NCBI RefSeq assembly: GCF_000513955.1
Contig: NZ_AZUZ01000024.1
Span: 1-64,000 of the forward strand
Origin: Pseudoxanthomonas suwonensis J47
GTDB lineage: Bacteria; Pseudomonadota; Gammaproteobacteria; Xanthomonadales; Xanthomonadaceae
Direction: 5' to 3'
Length of the DNA stretch: 64,000 bases
Shown here: one piece after another, positions 1 through 9,591 of the stretch
Layout of the letters: every line of letters begins with the position of its first letter
How positions within the stretch are numbered: position 1 is the first letter of the stretch
Position numbers and translations under genes: made by a program
The notes under the pieces: model-generated
Seen by the model: only the letters and a program-made list of their open reading frames with translations
What the model was told of the DNA's origin: nothing
The model's database searches: none

Positions 1-29
1 TGCGCCTGGCGAAAACGATGTGGCGAGAA

Positions 30-139
30 GCAGCGGGGCAAGCCCCGCTCTACGGGGCCTTTGTAGAGTCGGGCTTGCCCGACTCCTGCGCCTGGGGAAC
101 ACGACGTGGCGAAAGGCAGCGGGGCAAGCCCCGCTCTAC
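30..139. repeat. REP-like palindromic repeats
   Basis: Two copies of a 24-nt palindromic unit (30-53 and 116-139) with core AGCGGGGCAAGCCCCGCT flank an inverted cousin at 63-86 (stem GAGTCGGGC/GCCCGACTC). All carry the flank GTAGAG or CTCTAC. The same units recur at 40183-40286 and inside imuB at 60080-60154. Each can form a stable hairpin. They look like dispersed REP/BIME elements placed downstream of a gene, here after the EamA permease. Confidence 0.85.
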
Positions 140-150
140 AGGGGGACGGG

Positions 151-1176
151 TTACGCACGGCGGGCGATGGCCGGGGCGCGGGAGACCAGCAGCACGCCGC
201 CCAGCACCAGCACGGTGCCAGCCACCTGCCAGGCGCCCATGGGCTCTCCCAGCACCAGCAGGCTCAGGATGATCGTCGACACCGGCCCGAGCATGCCGAT
301 CTGCGAAGCCGTCCCGGAGCCGAGCCTGGCGATGCCGAACATCACCAGCAGCACCGGCGCCACCGTGCACAAGGTGCCGTTGGCCAGCGACAGCCAGTAC
401 ACCTCCGCCGGCAGGTCCAGCGCCGACAGCGGGCGCAGCAGCAGGAACTGGCCGATGCACAGCACGCAGGCCACCGAGGTGCACAGCGAGGTCAGGCGCA
501 CCGCGCCCACCTTCCCCACCATCTCGCCGCTGCCGGCCAGGTACAGCGCATAGGCCAGCGCGCTGCCGAACACCAGCACGCCGCCCAGCACGATGCCTTC
601 GCCGCCCACCAGCAGGTCGTGGCCGAAGGCCAGGCCGACGCCGAGGTAGCTGACCAGCAGCGCGATCCACTGCCGCCGCGCCGGGCGGCGCCCGAACGCC
701 AGCCAGCCGATCAGCAGCACCAGGGTCGGGGTGAGGTACAGGATCAGCCGCTCGAGGGTGGCGGTGATGTAGGCCAGGCCGGCGAAGTCGAGGAAGCTGG
801 CCAGGTAGTAGCCCAGCGAACCCAGCACCAGGATCCGCAGGTAGTGGCGGCGGTGCAGGTGCATCGTCGCGCGCCGCGCCGCCCACACGCCCATCAGCAG
901 GAAGAACGGCAGCGCCACCACCATGCGCAAAGCCAGCAGGGTCACCGCATCGGCGCCGTAGCGGAAGCCGAGCTTGACGATGATCGCCTTGCCGGAGAAC
1001 AGGATCGCGCCCAGCGCGGCGTACAGCAGGCCGAGCCGGCGCTGGCGGCGCGCATGCCGTGCCTCGGCCTCGACGGCGGTGTGCGCCGCGGTCGCCGATG
1101 GCGGGGGCTCTGCCGTTTCCCCCTGTCCCGCTGTCGCGCTGCCGGCTTCGCGGAGTGCCTGGTCCTCCAGGCTCAT
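151..1176 (-). CDS. EamA/DMT-family permease
   Basis: This is a 341-residue inner-membrane protein of the drug/metabolite transporter superfamily. About ten hydrophobic segments fall into two EamA repeats, preceded by a roughly 45-residue polar N-terminal tail. The second repeat ends with the typical segment containing LGEPMGAWQ. The start is set by the ATG at 1174-1176, which overlaps the stop of hutG as ATGA, so the two genes are probably translationally coupled. The substrate cannot be read from the sequence. Efflux or uptake of an amino-acid-like metabolite would fit the hutG partnership, but that is inference. Confidence 0.85.
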   Translation of the reverse strand: MSLEDQALREAGSATAGQGETAEPPPSATAAHTAVEAEARHARRQRRLGLLYAALGAILFSGKAIIVKLGFRYGADAVTLLALRMVVALPFFLLMGVWAARRATMHLHRRHYLRILVLGSLGYYLASFLDFAGLAYITATLERLILYLTPTLVLLIGWLAFGRRPARRQWIALLVSYLGVGLAFGHDLLVGGEGIVLGGVLVFGSALAYALYLAGSGEMVGKVGAVRLTSLCTSVACVLCIGQFLLLRPLSALDLPAEVYWLSLANGTLCTVAPVLLVMFGIARLGSGTASQIGMLGPVSTIILSLLVLGEPMGAWQVAGTVLVLGGVLLVSRAPAIARRA

Positions 1177-1949
1177 GCCAGCGTCGCCTGCAGCAGCGCG
1201 CGCAACACCTCCTGCAGGCGTGCGGCGCGCTCCGGCAGGTAGTCGAAGCTGTCCTCGTCCATGTAGGTGCGTTGCGCCAGTTCCAGCTGCACCGCTTCCA
1301 CGCCGGTTTCCGGCACGCCGTAGTGGCGGGTGATGTAGCCGCCCTTGAAGCGCCCGTTGACCACGTGGCTGTACTGCTCCTGCGCGTCCAGCACCGCTTC
1401 CAGGCGGCGCTGCAGCGCCGGGGTGCAGCTGGCGCCTCCGGCGGTGCCGAGGTTGAGGTCCGGCAGATCGCCTTCGAACAGGAACGGCAGCGTGCCGCGG
1501 ATCGAATGGCCTTCCCACAGCACCGCGCGGCCATGCTCGCCGCGGATGCGCTGCAGCTCCGCGTCGAGGGTCTCGTGGTACGGACGCCAGTAGCTGTCCA
1601 CCCGCGCGGCGATCTCCGCCGCGTCCGGCTCGGCGCCGGGCAGGTACACCGGCTCGCCGCTGAACTGGACCACCGGGCACAGACCAGTGGTGTTCTGGCC
1701 CGGGTACAGCGAGGTGTCATCCGGCGGCCGGTTGAGGTCCACGACATAGCGCGACCAGCGCGGCACCAGGATCGAGGCGCCCAGCTCGCGGGCGAAGTCG
1801 TACAGGCGCGAGACGTGCCAGTCGGTATCCGGCACGCGGCGCGCGCCGTCGGTGAGGCGCGCGGCGATGTCGTCGGGCAGTCCGCTGCCGTCGTGCGGCA
1901 GGCTGATGAGCAGCGGCGCGCTGCCCTGGTGGAGGCGGAAGTTTTCCAT
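1173..1949 (-). CDS. hutG: N-formylglutamate deformylase HutG
   Basis: A 258-residue member of the N-formylglutamate amidohydrolase family, which hydrolyses N-formyl-L-glutamate to glutamate and formate, the last step of one histidine-degradation route. Visible family motifs are SLPHDG at 16-21, DLNR at 71-74, GHSIRG at 147-152 and GYITRHYG at 204-211. No other hut gene is in the window, so the histidine role rests on family only, and a formyl-amidase acting on another substrate remains possible. The ATG at 1947-1949 was chosen because the family begins near here; an upstream start would add 13 unconserved residues. Confidence 0.85.
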   Translation of the reverse strand: MENFRLHQGSAPLLISLPHDGSGLPDDIAARLTDGARRVPDTDWHVSRLYDFARELGASILVPRWSRYVVDLNRPPDDTSLYPGQNTTGLCPVVQFSGEPVYLPGAEPDAAEIAARVDSYWRPYHETLDAELQRIRGEHGRAVLWEGHSIRGTLPFLFEGDLPDLNLGTAGGASCTPALQRRLEAVLDAQEQYSHVVNGRFKGGYITRHYGVPETGVEAVQLELAQRTYMDEDSFDYLPERAARLQEVLRALLQATLA

Positions 1950-1955
1950 GCCCGC

Positions 1956-1961
1956 ATTGTA
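1956..1961 (-). promoter_or_regulatory. Putative -10 box of hutG, leaderless geometry
   Basis: TACAAT on the minus strand ends 6 nt before the hutG ATG, so transcription would start at or next to the start codon and the mRNA would be leaderless. No convincing -35 hexamer lies 16-18 nt upstream, so this is a weak call. Confidence 0.35.
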
Positions 1962-2007
1962 GGCCCGCGCCGCGCCCTGCCCTACCAATCGAGCCGGGGT
2001 TCCCCCG

Positions 2008-2268
2008 ATGTACAGCGATCACGCTTTGCCTACGCTGGCCGTACCCGGGGGGGGATCTATGGACGCACCATCGCGGCCGTGCTGGCACCACGTAGCGACA
2101 TCGCCTGACGGCGGAGGCCTGGCGTGGGCGCCGGGGACCTGCATTCCCGACCTGCCGCAGCTGGACGGCGTGCACCTGCTGGCCCAGGCCGCGGTCATCG
2201 CGGGCGCCGACCTCGACCCGGACGCCTCGGCCTGCGACAGGCCCATCGACCAGCCGCAGTCGCCATGA
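2008..2268 (+). other. Possible short ORF upstream of the GGDEF/EAL gene
   Basis: An 86-codon open frame (ATG 2008, or ATG 2059 behind a G-rich Shine-Dalgarno-like run) ends with a TGA overlapping an ATG at 2265. I recognise no family and the composition is unremarkable. The overlap could be chance in GC-rich DNA. The rest of the 1950-2264 gap holds only the hutG promoter region. Confidence 0.2.
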
Positions 2269-2285
2269 AGGCCCCGGGGTCGCGG

Positions 2286-4558
2286 ATGGACAGCCACTGC
2301 CCTCCGATCGCCGCCTTCCCGTCCGCGATCGACGGGGACGACCTGCGCAAACGCCTGGCCTTCCTCGAACTGGACGAGGAGGACGAGGCCCGCCTGCGCC
2401 GCTTGTGGGAGTTCGTGGCCCCGCGCGGGGAAGGCAACGTCCGCAGCTTCTACGACCACGTCGGCAGCTTCGCCGGGCTGGGCGAGCTGATCGGCGAAGG
2501 CACCCGGCGCGAGCGCCTGCATCGCACCCAGCAGGACTACGCGCGCGACCTGTTCACCATGCCGTGCGACGCCCGCTACGTGGAGAACCGCCTGCAGATC
2601 GGCGCGATCCACCACCGCATCGGCCTGGAACCGCATTGGTACGTGGCCTCCTGCGCCAAGCTGCTGACCACGCTGATGGACACCCTGCAGCCGCTGGCGC
2701 ACGAGGATCCGGACGCCCATACCATCGCCCTGAAGTCGCTGGTGCGGCGGATGTTCCTGGACATCGGCCTGGCCATGAACGCCTACGTCGCCGCCGACCG
2801 CGACGCGCTCAACGCCTCCATGGCCTCATTGCGCGAGAGCCAGGCCCTGCTCAGCGAGGCACACGACCTGGCCCAGCCGGGGCGCCGGGAGCTGCAGCTG
2901 CCCAACGGCGCGCTGGCCTGCTGCGAACGCGCCCGGGAGATGCTCTACACCGAGCCCAGCGTCGGCTGCGGCGGCTACGACCACCTGCGCCGCTGGGTGC
3001 ATCCGCTGGACCGTCCCGACGTCGACGCCGCCTTCCACGCCGCGCTGGCCAGGGACACCGCCTACGACATCCGCTACCGGGTCGAACGCCCCGGCCACCC
3101 GCCGCGGATGCTGCGCGAACGCGGCCGTGCGCTCAACGATGCCGACGGCAACCGCACCCGCGTGGTCGGCACCGTGCAGGACATCTCGCTGCAGGCCTCG
3201 CAGATGTCGCGGATCGAGCAGCTGGCGCTGTTCGACGACCTGACGAAGCTGCCCAACCGCGCCGGTTTCTACGCCGAACTGGAGCGGCAGATCGCCGAGG
3301 CCAGCGCCAGCGGGCGCGTGTTCGCGGTGCTGTTCATCGACCTGGACGAGTTCAAGGAAATCAACGACACCAAGGGCCACAGCGTCGGCGACGCGGTGCT
3401 GGTCGAGGTGGCGCGGCGCCTGCGCGAGAACACCCGCGCCCGCGAGCTGGTCGCGCGCCTGGGCGGCGACGAGTTCGTGGTGCTGGCCTCCGGCGCCGAC
3501 GCCGCGATCGCCCGCACCATCGCCGGCCGCCTGGTCGAGGCGATGGCACGACCGATGTCGATCGGCGGACACGTGCTCAGCGCGCGCGCCAGCATCGGCA
3601 TCTCGGTGTTCCCCAGCGATGGCGGCAGCAGCGAGCTGCTGGTGCGCAACGCCGACACCGCCATGTACGCGGCCAAGCGCTCGCGCAACGGCATCGACGT
3701 CTACCACCCGAGCATGAGCGCACGCCTGGCGCGGCGCGTGCAGCTGGCCGACCGCCTCGAGCGCGCGCTCGAGGAGGACAGCCTGGAGCTGTACTTCCAG
3801 CCGCAGGTGGCGATGGAGGATGGCCGGCTGCTCGGCGCCGAGGCCCTGCTGCGCTGGAACGACGAGGTGCTCGGCCCGGTTGCGCCGGACGAGTTCGTGC
3901 CGGTGGCCGAACACCGCGGCCTGATCGGCCAGCTCGGCCAATGGGTGATCGGCCGCGCGTGCACGCAGCTGCACGAATGGGAACGCGACGGCCTGCGCCT
4001 GCCCGGGCGGCTGGCGATCAACATCTCGCCGCGCCAGTTCGACGACCGCGGCTTTGCCCGCCGCCTGGTCGGGCAGCTCGAAGCCTGCGGCCTCAGTCCG
4101 CAGCGGCTGGACCTGGAGCTCACCGAAAGCGGGCTGATGGCCGACCCGGACGAATCGCTGGCCACCCTCGGCACGCTGCGCGAGGCCGGCTTCAGCCTGT
4201 CGCTGGACGACTTCGGCATGGGCTATTCCACGCAGGCTCGCGATCGTCGCTGGCCCAGCTCAAGGGCTTCCCGCTGGACCGGCTCAAGCTGGACCGCACC
4301 TTCGTCCGCGGCATGCTCGAGCACCGCCACGACTACGCCATCGTGGTCGCGACCCTGGCCATGGCCAGCAGCCTGGACCTGGAACTGATCGCCGAAGGCG
4401 TGGAGACGCGCGCGCAGGCCGACGCGCTGCTCAACTTGGGGTGCTGGCGCGCGCAGGGCTTCCTGTTCGATCCGGCGTTGCCGGCGTCGCGCTTCGCCGC
4501 CCGCTGGCTGGCGCGCAGCGAAGCGGTCCAGCCGGAACCGGCTCAGGCCAGCCTGTAG
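2286..4558 (+). pseudogene. Globin-coupled PAS-GGDEF-EAL protein, frameshifted in EAL
   Basis: A cyclic-di-GMP turnover protein with a heme-globin sensor. Residues 1-175 form a globin-coupled sensor with the proximal histidine pattern IGAIHHRIGL (His109). A degenerate PAS_3-like domain follows (about 200-295), then GGDEF (motif 393-397, preceded by RARE where an RxxD inhibitory site would be expected), then EAL (EALLRW at 519-524). Just after DDFGMGYS the frame breaks near 4230. The rest of EAL (SSLAQLKGFPLDRLKLD, AEGVE, QGF) continues in another frame to 4558. About 14 extra nt lie between GGCTATTCC and TCGTCGCTG. The unshifted product would stop at 4388, losing the EAL lysine and glutamate. 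An alternative ATG is at 2265. The gene converges with the next one, overlapping 16 nt. Confidence 0.8.
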
Positions 4559-5255
4559 CCCTCGCGCCAGCGCAGCGCCGCCACGCGCAGGGCCTCGCCG
4601 TCCTGCAGGCCGAGCTTGTGCTTGATCTTCTCGCGGTGGCACTCGACCGTCTTCACCGACAGGCCGAACTCGCTGGCGATGCGCTGCGGGCCTTCGCCGG
4701 CGCCGATGCGCACGAAGATCTCGGTCTCGCGCGGCGACAGCGGCAGCGGCGGACGCCGCCAGGTACGGCGCAACGTGCACTCGCCGCAGCGTTCGGACTG
4801 GAAACCGGCCTGGGCGCAGCGCGCCACCGAGCGCAGCAGCTCGATGGTGGCCGCCTCGTCGCGGGTCTCGCTGAGCATGCGCAGGCGCAGGCGCTGGCCG
4901 GCAGCGGCGTCCCGCCGGCGTGGTCGCGCGGGGTGACCAGCACGGTGCGGCGGGATTCGCATTGCAGCACCGCCTCGCCGAGCGCCTCGGCCTGCGCCGC
5001 ATCGACCAGGACCACGTCGAACGGGCGGCGCCGCAGCCAGTTGCGCGCCTGGCGGGCGCTGGAGGGCACGCTCACCCGGGCCAGGCGCTCGGCATGCAGC
5101 AGGTGGACCAGGCCATGGCGGACCAGCACGCGGTCGACGGCGACCAGGGCCTGCGGCGGGCCGGAGGGATCCGGTGTTCGTGGTTTCGCAGGCGGTGGCG
5201 GTGCGGACAGCCCGTGCTGTTCCTTCAACGACGTTCCGATCGATGCTGCGACCAC
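4543..5255 (-). pseudogene. LuxR-type response regulator, frameshifted
   Basis: The N-terminal frame (from ATG 5253-5255) encodes a degenerate receiver domain, with a DVVLVD phosphoacceptor strand and LVTPRD where the conserved Thr lies. The C-terminal frame encodes a clear LuxR helix-turn-helix (LSPRETEIFVRIGAG, LSVKTVECHREKIKHKLG). The frames join near 4880-4920, after GGTPLPAS and before GQRLRLRMLSETRDEA, so the gene needs a frameshift to give one protein. A four-cysteine stretch (ARCAQAGFQSERCGEC) sits in the linker, which is unusual. It lies tail-to-tail with the GGDEF/EAL gene. The shift could be a sequencing error or real decay. Confidence 0.65.
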
Positions 5256-5402
5256 TTCGTGCCCCCGCCCTGGTCAACGGCCCGAATATAGCAACGGCCG
5301 CCGGCCGGTCGCATTGATCCGGCCCCGTCCTTTGGTCGCAGGTTCGACCGGTCCGAAGCGGTGGCCCGGGGAGTGCCCGTGGCGCATCGCCGACGGCGCG
5401 CT

Positions 5403-6773
5403 TCAGCGCATCAGCACGACTTCCTCGGCCGAGGTCGGGTGGATGGCCACCGTGTCCAGCAGCTGCCGGTGGGTCACGCCCATCTTCAGCGCCACGGCGA
5501 AGCCCTGCAGGATCTCGTCGGCGCCCTCGCCCAGCAGGTGGATGCCGACCACCCGCTCCTCCTCGCCCACGCAGACCAGCTTGAACAGGCTGCGCTGCGG
5601 CGATTCGGCCAGGGCGTGCAGCATCGGCCGGAACCCGGTGGTGCAGGTGCGCACGGCGTCGCCATGGCGCTCGCGCGCGGCTTCCTCGCTGAGTCCCGCG
5701 CTGCCCAGCGGCGGATGCGAGAACACCACCGTGGCCACGTTGTCATAGTCGAGGCGCGCGTCGGCCTGGCCGCCGAAGACCCGATCCATCAGCCGGCGCG
5801 CGGCGGCGATCGCCACCGGGGTCAGGGCCAGCTTGCCGGTGACGTCGCCGATGGCGTGGATGTGCTCCACCGTGGTGTTCTCCCATTCGTCGACCACGAC
5901 GTGCCCGGCCCTGTCGAGCGCGACGCCCACCTGCTCCAGGCCGAGGCCCTCGGTGTTGGGCTGGCGGCCGGTGGCGAACAGCACGCTGTCGAAGGCCTCC
6001 GGCTGGGCGCTGTCGCCGCCCTTGTGCAGCACGCGCACGCGGTCGCCGTCGGCCTCCAGCGCGTGCACCGGCGCGTCCAGGTGCAGGCGCACGCCATGCC
6101 AGCGCATGTCCTCCTGCAGCTGCAGCACCACCTCGGCGTCCATCGTCGACAGCAGGCGCGGGCCGCGCACGAACACTTCGACGCGGCTGCCGAGCGCCTG
6201 CAGCACGCCGGCCAGCTCCACCGCGATGTAGCCGCCGCCGACGATGCCGACCCGCGCCGGCGCCCCGCACAGTTCGAAGAAATCGTCGGAGACGCCGCCA
6301 AGTTCCGCGCCGGGAATGTCCGGCCGCAAGGGACGCCCGCCGGTGGCCAGCAGGATGCGCCCGGCGCGCAGGCGCATGCCATCGCCGGTTTCCACGGTAT
6401 GCGCATCGAGCAGGCGCCCGCGCTGCGGGATCGCGACCACGCCGGCTTCGTCCAGGCGGCGGCGGTAGCTGGCGTGGATGCCGGCGATGTACTGCTGGCG
6501 GTGGGCGACCAGCGCCTTCCAGTCCAGCGCAGGGGGTTCCAGGTCGAAACCGAGGTCGGCCGCCAGCGACATGCGCATGGCCAGGTCGGCGGCCAGCCAC
6601 ATCGCCTTCTTCGGCACGCAGCCGAGGTTGACGCAGGTGCCGCCGAACTCGCGCGGCTCCAGCAGCGCCACCCGCGCGCCGTGCGCGGCGGCGCGGAACG
6701 CCCCGGCCAGCCCGCCCGAGCCGCCGCCGACGACCACCAGGTCGAAGTCCATCTGCGGCGTCGTGCTGGCCAT
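5403..6773 (-). CDS. gor: Glutathione-disulfide reductase
   Basis: A 456-residue flavoprotein disulfide reductase that would reduce oxidised glutathione with NADPH in the cytosol. It shows the FAD dinucleotide-binding GGGSGG at 16-21, the redox cysteine pair in GGTCVNLGCVPKK (Cys47, Cys52), a second nucleotide-binding GIVGGGYIAVE, the FAD-binding IGDVTGK, and the C-terminal HPTSAEE containing the active-site His-Glu. These patterns fit Gor better than lipoamide dehydrogenase or mercuric reductase. The start ATG at 6771-6773 gives the usual length. The gene follows the DadA-like oxidase by 8 nt, so the two are probably cotranscribed. Confidence 0.9.
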   Translation of the reverse strand: MASTTPQMDFDLVVVGGGSGGLAGAFRAAAHGARVALLEPREFGGTCVNLGCVPKKAMWLAADLAMRMSLAADLGFDLEPPALDWKALVAHRQQYIAGIHASYRRRLDEAGVVAIPQRGRLLDAHTVETGDGMRLRAGRILLATGGRPLRPDIPGAELGGVSDDFFELCGAPARVGIVGGGYIAVELAGVLQALGSRVEVFVRGPRLLSTMDAEVVLQLQEDMRWHGVRLHLDAPVHALEADGDRVRVLHKGGDSAQPEAFDSVLFATGRQPNTEGLGLEQVGVALDRAGHVVVDEWENTTVEHIHAIGDVTGKLALTPVAIAAARRLMDRVFGGQADARLDYDNVATVVFSHPPLGSAGLSEEAARERHGDAVRTCTTGFRPMLHALAESPQRSLFKLVCVGEEERVVGIHLLGEGADEILQGFAVALKMGVTHRQLLDTVAIHPTSAEEVVLMR

Positions 6774-6781
6774 GCTGCCTC

Positions 6782-8038
6782 CTACTGGAACCGCTCGACG
6801 CGGTACGGTGCGGGATCGATCGCCGGGTCGCGCCCGGTCATCAGGTCGGCGACCAGCTGGCCGGTCGCCGTGCTCATGCTGATGCCGAGCATGCCGTGGC
6901 CGGCCGCCAACCAGACGTGAGGATGGCGTGGCGAACGGCCCAGCGCGGGCAGGTCGTCGAAGGTCATCGGCCGCCAGCCGTACCACTTCTCCAGCGCCGC
7001 ATCCGCCGGCGGGGGCGCGCGCAGGTATTCACGCGCGGCACGCTCCAGGGCGGCCAGGCGCACCGCGTTGAGGCTGCTGTCCTGGCCGGAGAATTCCATC
7101 GTGCTGCCGAGGCGGAAGCCGCTGCCCCAGGCGGTGACGCAGACCGAGCGGTCCTTGAGCACCAGCGGCCGGCGTGGCGCCAGGTCCAGCTTCGGATAGG
7201 TGATCGAATAGCCCTTGCCGGGCTGGATCGGCAGGCGCAGGCCCAGCGGGCGGATCAATGCCGGCGTCCATGCGGCCATCGCCACCACCGCGTCGCGGCC
7301 GCGGCGCTCGCCGCCATCGGCGATCCGCACGCGCACGCCGTCGGTTTCCGGCAGCAGCGCCTCGACCCGACAGCCCTCCTCGATCAGGCCGCCGCGCTCG
7401 CGCACCACCCGCGCCAGTTCGGCCACGTAACGGTCCGGACGCAGGTGCGCGTCGTCGGGGAAGCGGATCGCACCGACCACACCTTCGCGCAGCGCCGGCT
7501 CGTCGCGCAGGTAGGCGTCGCCGTCAATCACTTCGGTCGCGATACCCATGCGGTCGAGCGGCTCGCACTCGGCCACGTGGTATTCGAAGTTGCGGCGGTC
7601 GCGGAACACGTAGTCCAGGCCGGTCTCGCCGAACTCGCACTCGAGGCCGTAGCGGCCGATCCAGTCCTTCAGCCGCGCGCGCGAATCGTTGAGGATCGCG
7701 GCGCGGCCGCGGGCGCTGTCGAGCCAGTCGCGCGGATTGCAGCGGGCGGCGAAGCGCAGCAGCCAGCGCCACAGCACCGGGTCGACACGCGGCTTGAGGT
7801 ACAGCGGCGCGTCGGGGGTCAGCATCCACTTCAGCGCGCGCAGCGGCACCCCGGGCGCGGCCAGCGGCGGCGCATGGCTGGGGGTGATGGTGCCGCAGTT
7901 GCCGTGCGAGGTCGCGCCGCCGACGCGGCCTGCTTCCAGCACCCGCACGCCGCGGCCGCTTTCGAGGAGGGCCAGCGCCGTGGCCAGGCCGATCGCGCCG
8001 CCGCCGAGGATGAGGACGTCGTCTTGGTGGGGGTTCAC
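6782..8038 (-). CDS. DadA-like FAD-dependent D-amino acid dehydrogenase
   Basis: A 418-residue DAO-family flavoprotein. The N-terminal Rossmann motif is LGGGAIGLATALALLE (11-26), followed by GGATSHGNCG, and the C-terminal segment GHGMLGISMSTATGQLVADL closes the FAD fold. Length and order of motifs match the small subunit of D-amino acid dehydrogenase, which deaminates D-amino acids and passes electrons to the respiratory chain. D-hydroxyproline dehydrogenase is an equally plausible assignment. The likely start is GTG at 8036-8038; an ATG 18 codons upstream would add an Arg-rich tail lacking family character. It precedes gor on the same strand. Confidence 0.75.
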   Translation of the reverse strand: MNPHQDDVLILGGGAIGLATALALLESGRGVRVLEAGRVGGATSHGNCGTITPSHAPPLAAPGVPLRALKWMLTPDAPLYLKPRVDPVLWRWLLRFAARCNPRDWLDSARGRAAILNDSRARLKDWIGRYGLECEFGETGLDYVFRDRRNFEYHVAECEPLDRMGIATEVIDGDAYLRDEPALREGVVGAIRFPDDAHLRPDRYVAELARVVRERGGLIEEGCRVEALLPETDGVRVRIADGGERRGRDAVVAMAAWTPALIRPLGLRLPIQPGKGYSITYPKLDLAPRRPLVLKDRSVCVTAWGSGFRLGSTMEFSGQDSSLNAVRLAALERAAREYLRAPPPADAALEKWYGWRPMTFDDLPALGRSPRHPHVWLAAGHGMLGISMSTATGQLVADLMTGRDPAIDPAPYRVERFQ

Positions 8039-8097
8039 GCCCGCAAGTCTACCCGCCCGCCTGCCGCACGCGGCACGTCGTTGCCAACGCAACCACG

Positions 8098-8220
8098 CTC
8101 GTAGCCCGGATAAGCGAAGCGCATCCGGGATTCACCGTCGGTGGCGTGGCAAGAGTCCCTCGGTGACGACGGCACCCGGTTCCCCGGATGCGGCCTTCGA
8201 CCTTGTCCGGGCTACGCAGG
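8098..8220. repeat. REP pair (GTAGCCCGGATAAG type)
   Basis: Two inverted units: GTAGCCCGGATAAGCGAAGC at 8101 and, about 90 nt on, its convergent partner ending TTGTCCGGGCTACG near 8220. The same family recurs at about 13404-13440, 13484-13510, 17884-17916, 17963-17992 and 53867-53952, always as inverted pairs. Confidence 0.8.
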
Positions 8221-8226
8221 GTGTCC

Positions 8227-9477
8227 TCAGGCCGCAACCACGCGCATCGGCTGCGCCTTCCAGTAGGTCAGCGAACGCCACAGCCACTCGGCGGGTCCGA
8301 AGCGGAAACGGCGCAGCCACAGGCGGCTCAGCAGCATCTGCAGCGCGAACAGGCCCAGCGCGAACACCACCTGCCAGGCGCGCGGCATCTGCCCGAACCA
8401 CCCCAGCCCGTAACCGTAGAACACCAGCGTGCACACCACCGACTGCATCAGGTAGTTGCTCAGCGCCATGCGCCCGGCCGGCGCCAGCCAGCCGGCGACG
8501 CGCGCGCCGGCGCGGCTGGCGAACGCGCGCAGCAGCCAGGCCATGTAACCCAGGCACATCAGGCCGTTGGCGACCAGGCCCAGCGCCTGGGCGGTACCGC
8601 TGCGCAGGTCGAAGCGGTCCATCGGGAAGTACGAGGCCAGGGCGAACGATGCGCCCATCGCCAGCAGGCCCAGCGGCAGCGCCACCCAGCGCAGCAGCGC
8701 GAACAGGCGCGCATGCCGCGCCGGTTCGGCCATCGCGCCGCTGCGCACGAAGGCCGCGCCGAGCAGGAACATGCCGAACACCAGCGGCCCGAACACGGTG
8801 ATGTTGCCCAGCGCCGCGCCCATCTCGCGCAGCCGCTGCCCCACCGCCTCGCCGTAGCTGCCGGAGGCGTAGACCCGGCGCGCGTCGTCGACCAGGGCCA
8901 GCATCTGCCCGCCGCCCTGGGCGATGGCCCGGTTCCAGGCCTCGCCGCCGTCCGGCGTCAGCGACACCACCCAGCTCAGCAGGGCCAGGGCGAACACCAG
9001 CCCCGGGCCACCCAGGTAGACCAGCGCGCCGATCCAGCCCAGCCAGCGCGCGCCCAGCGGCCGGAACGCCAGCAGCAGGAACGACAGCAGCGCGTACATG
9101 GTGAGGATGTCGCCGGACCAGACCAGCACCCCGTGCATCAGGCCGATCGCCAGCAGCACCAGGCCGCGGCGCCAGTAGATCCCGGCGAAGTCGCGGCCGG
9201 CCACCTCGGCGCGCTGCGACATCACCGCGAAGCCCATGCCGAACAGCAGCGAGAACAGGGTGAAGAACTTGCCCTGCACGAAGAAGTAGACCAGGCCATC
9301 GGCGATCCGGTCGGCGCCGGTCAGCGCCGGGTCCAGGCCGCTGCCCGAAGCCAGGGTCGGGCCGACGAAGGCCTCCATGTTCATCAGCAGGATGCCCAGC
9401 AGGGCGAACCCGCGCAGGGCGTCCAGGTGGGACAGGCGTTCGGCGGGAGCAACGGGCTGCAGGGCGGTCTCGGTCAT
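8227..9477 (-). CDS. DUF418 family membrane protein (YeiB-like)
   Basis: A 416-residue polytopic inner-membrane protein. The N-terminal LDALRGFALLGILLMN and C-terminal RMALSNYLMQS and GPAEWLWRSLTYWK are hallmarks of the DUF418/YeiB family, related to acyltransferase-3 membrane proteins. About ten membrane segments are apparent. The physiological role of the family is not established. The start is ATG 9475-9477; a TTG two codons upstream is possible. It is transcribed away from dnaE, with 114 nt between the starts. Confidence 0.85.
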   Translation of the reverse strand: MTETALQPVAPAERLSHLDALRGFALLGILLMNMEAFVGPTLASGSGLDPALTGADRIADGLVYFFVQGKFFTLFSLLFGMGFAVMSQRAEVAGRDFAGIYWRRGLVLLAIGLMHGVLVWSGDILTMYALLSFLLLAFRPLGARWLGWIGALVYLGGPGLVFALALLSWVVSLTPDGGEAWNRAIAQGGGQMLALVDDARRVYASGSYGEAVGQRLREMGAALGNITVFGPLVFGMFLLGAAFVRSGAMAEPARHARLFALLRWVALPLGLLAMGASFALASYFPMDRFDLRSGTAQALGLVANGLMCLGYMAWLLRAFASRAGARVAGWLAPAGRMALSNYLMQSVVCTLVFYGYGLGWFGQMPRAWQVVFALGLFALQMLLSRLWLRRFRFGPAEWLWRSLTYWKAQPMRVVAA

Positions 9478-9591
9478 CGGCAAGACTCTTGGAGGACCGG
9501 CGGATGATGGCCGATCCGGCCGCGGAAGTGTCGCCCCGGCCGCCCGTCAAGCCTTGTTCCCCCCTCCCCCCGCCGGTACCCTGCTCGGCTC

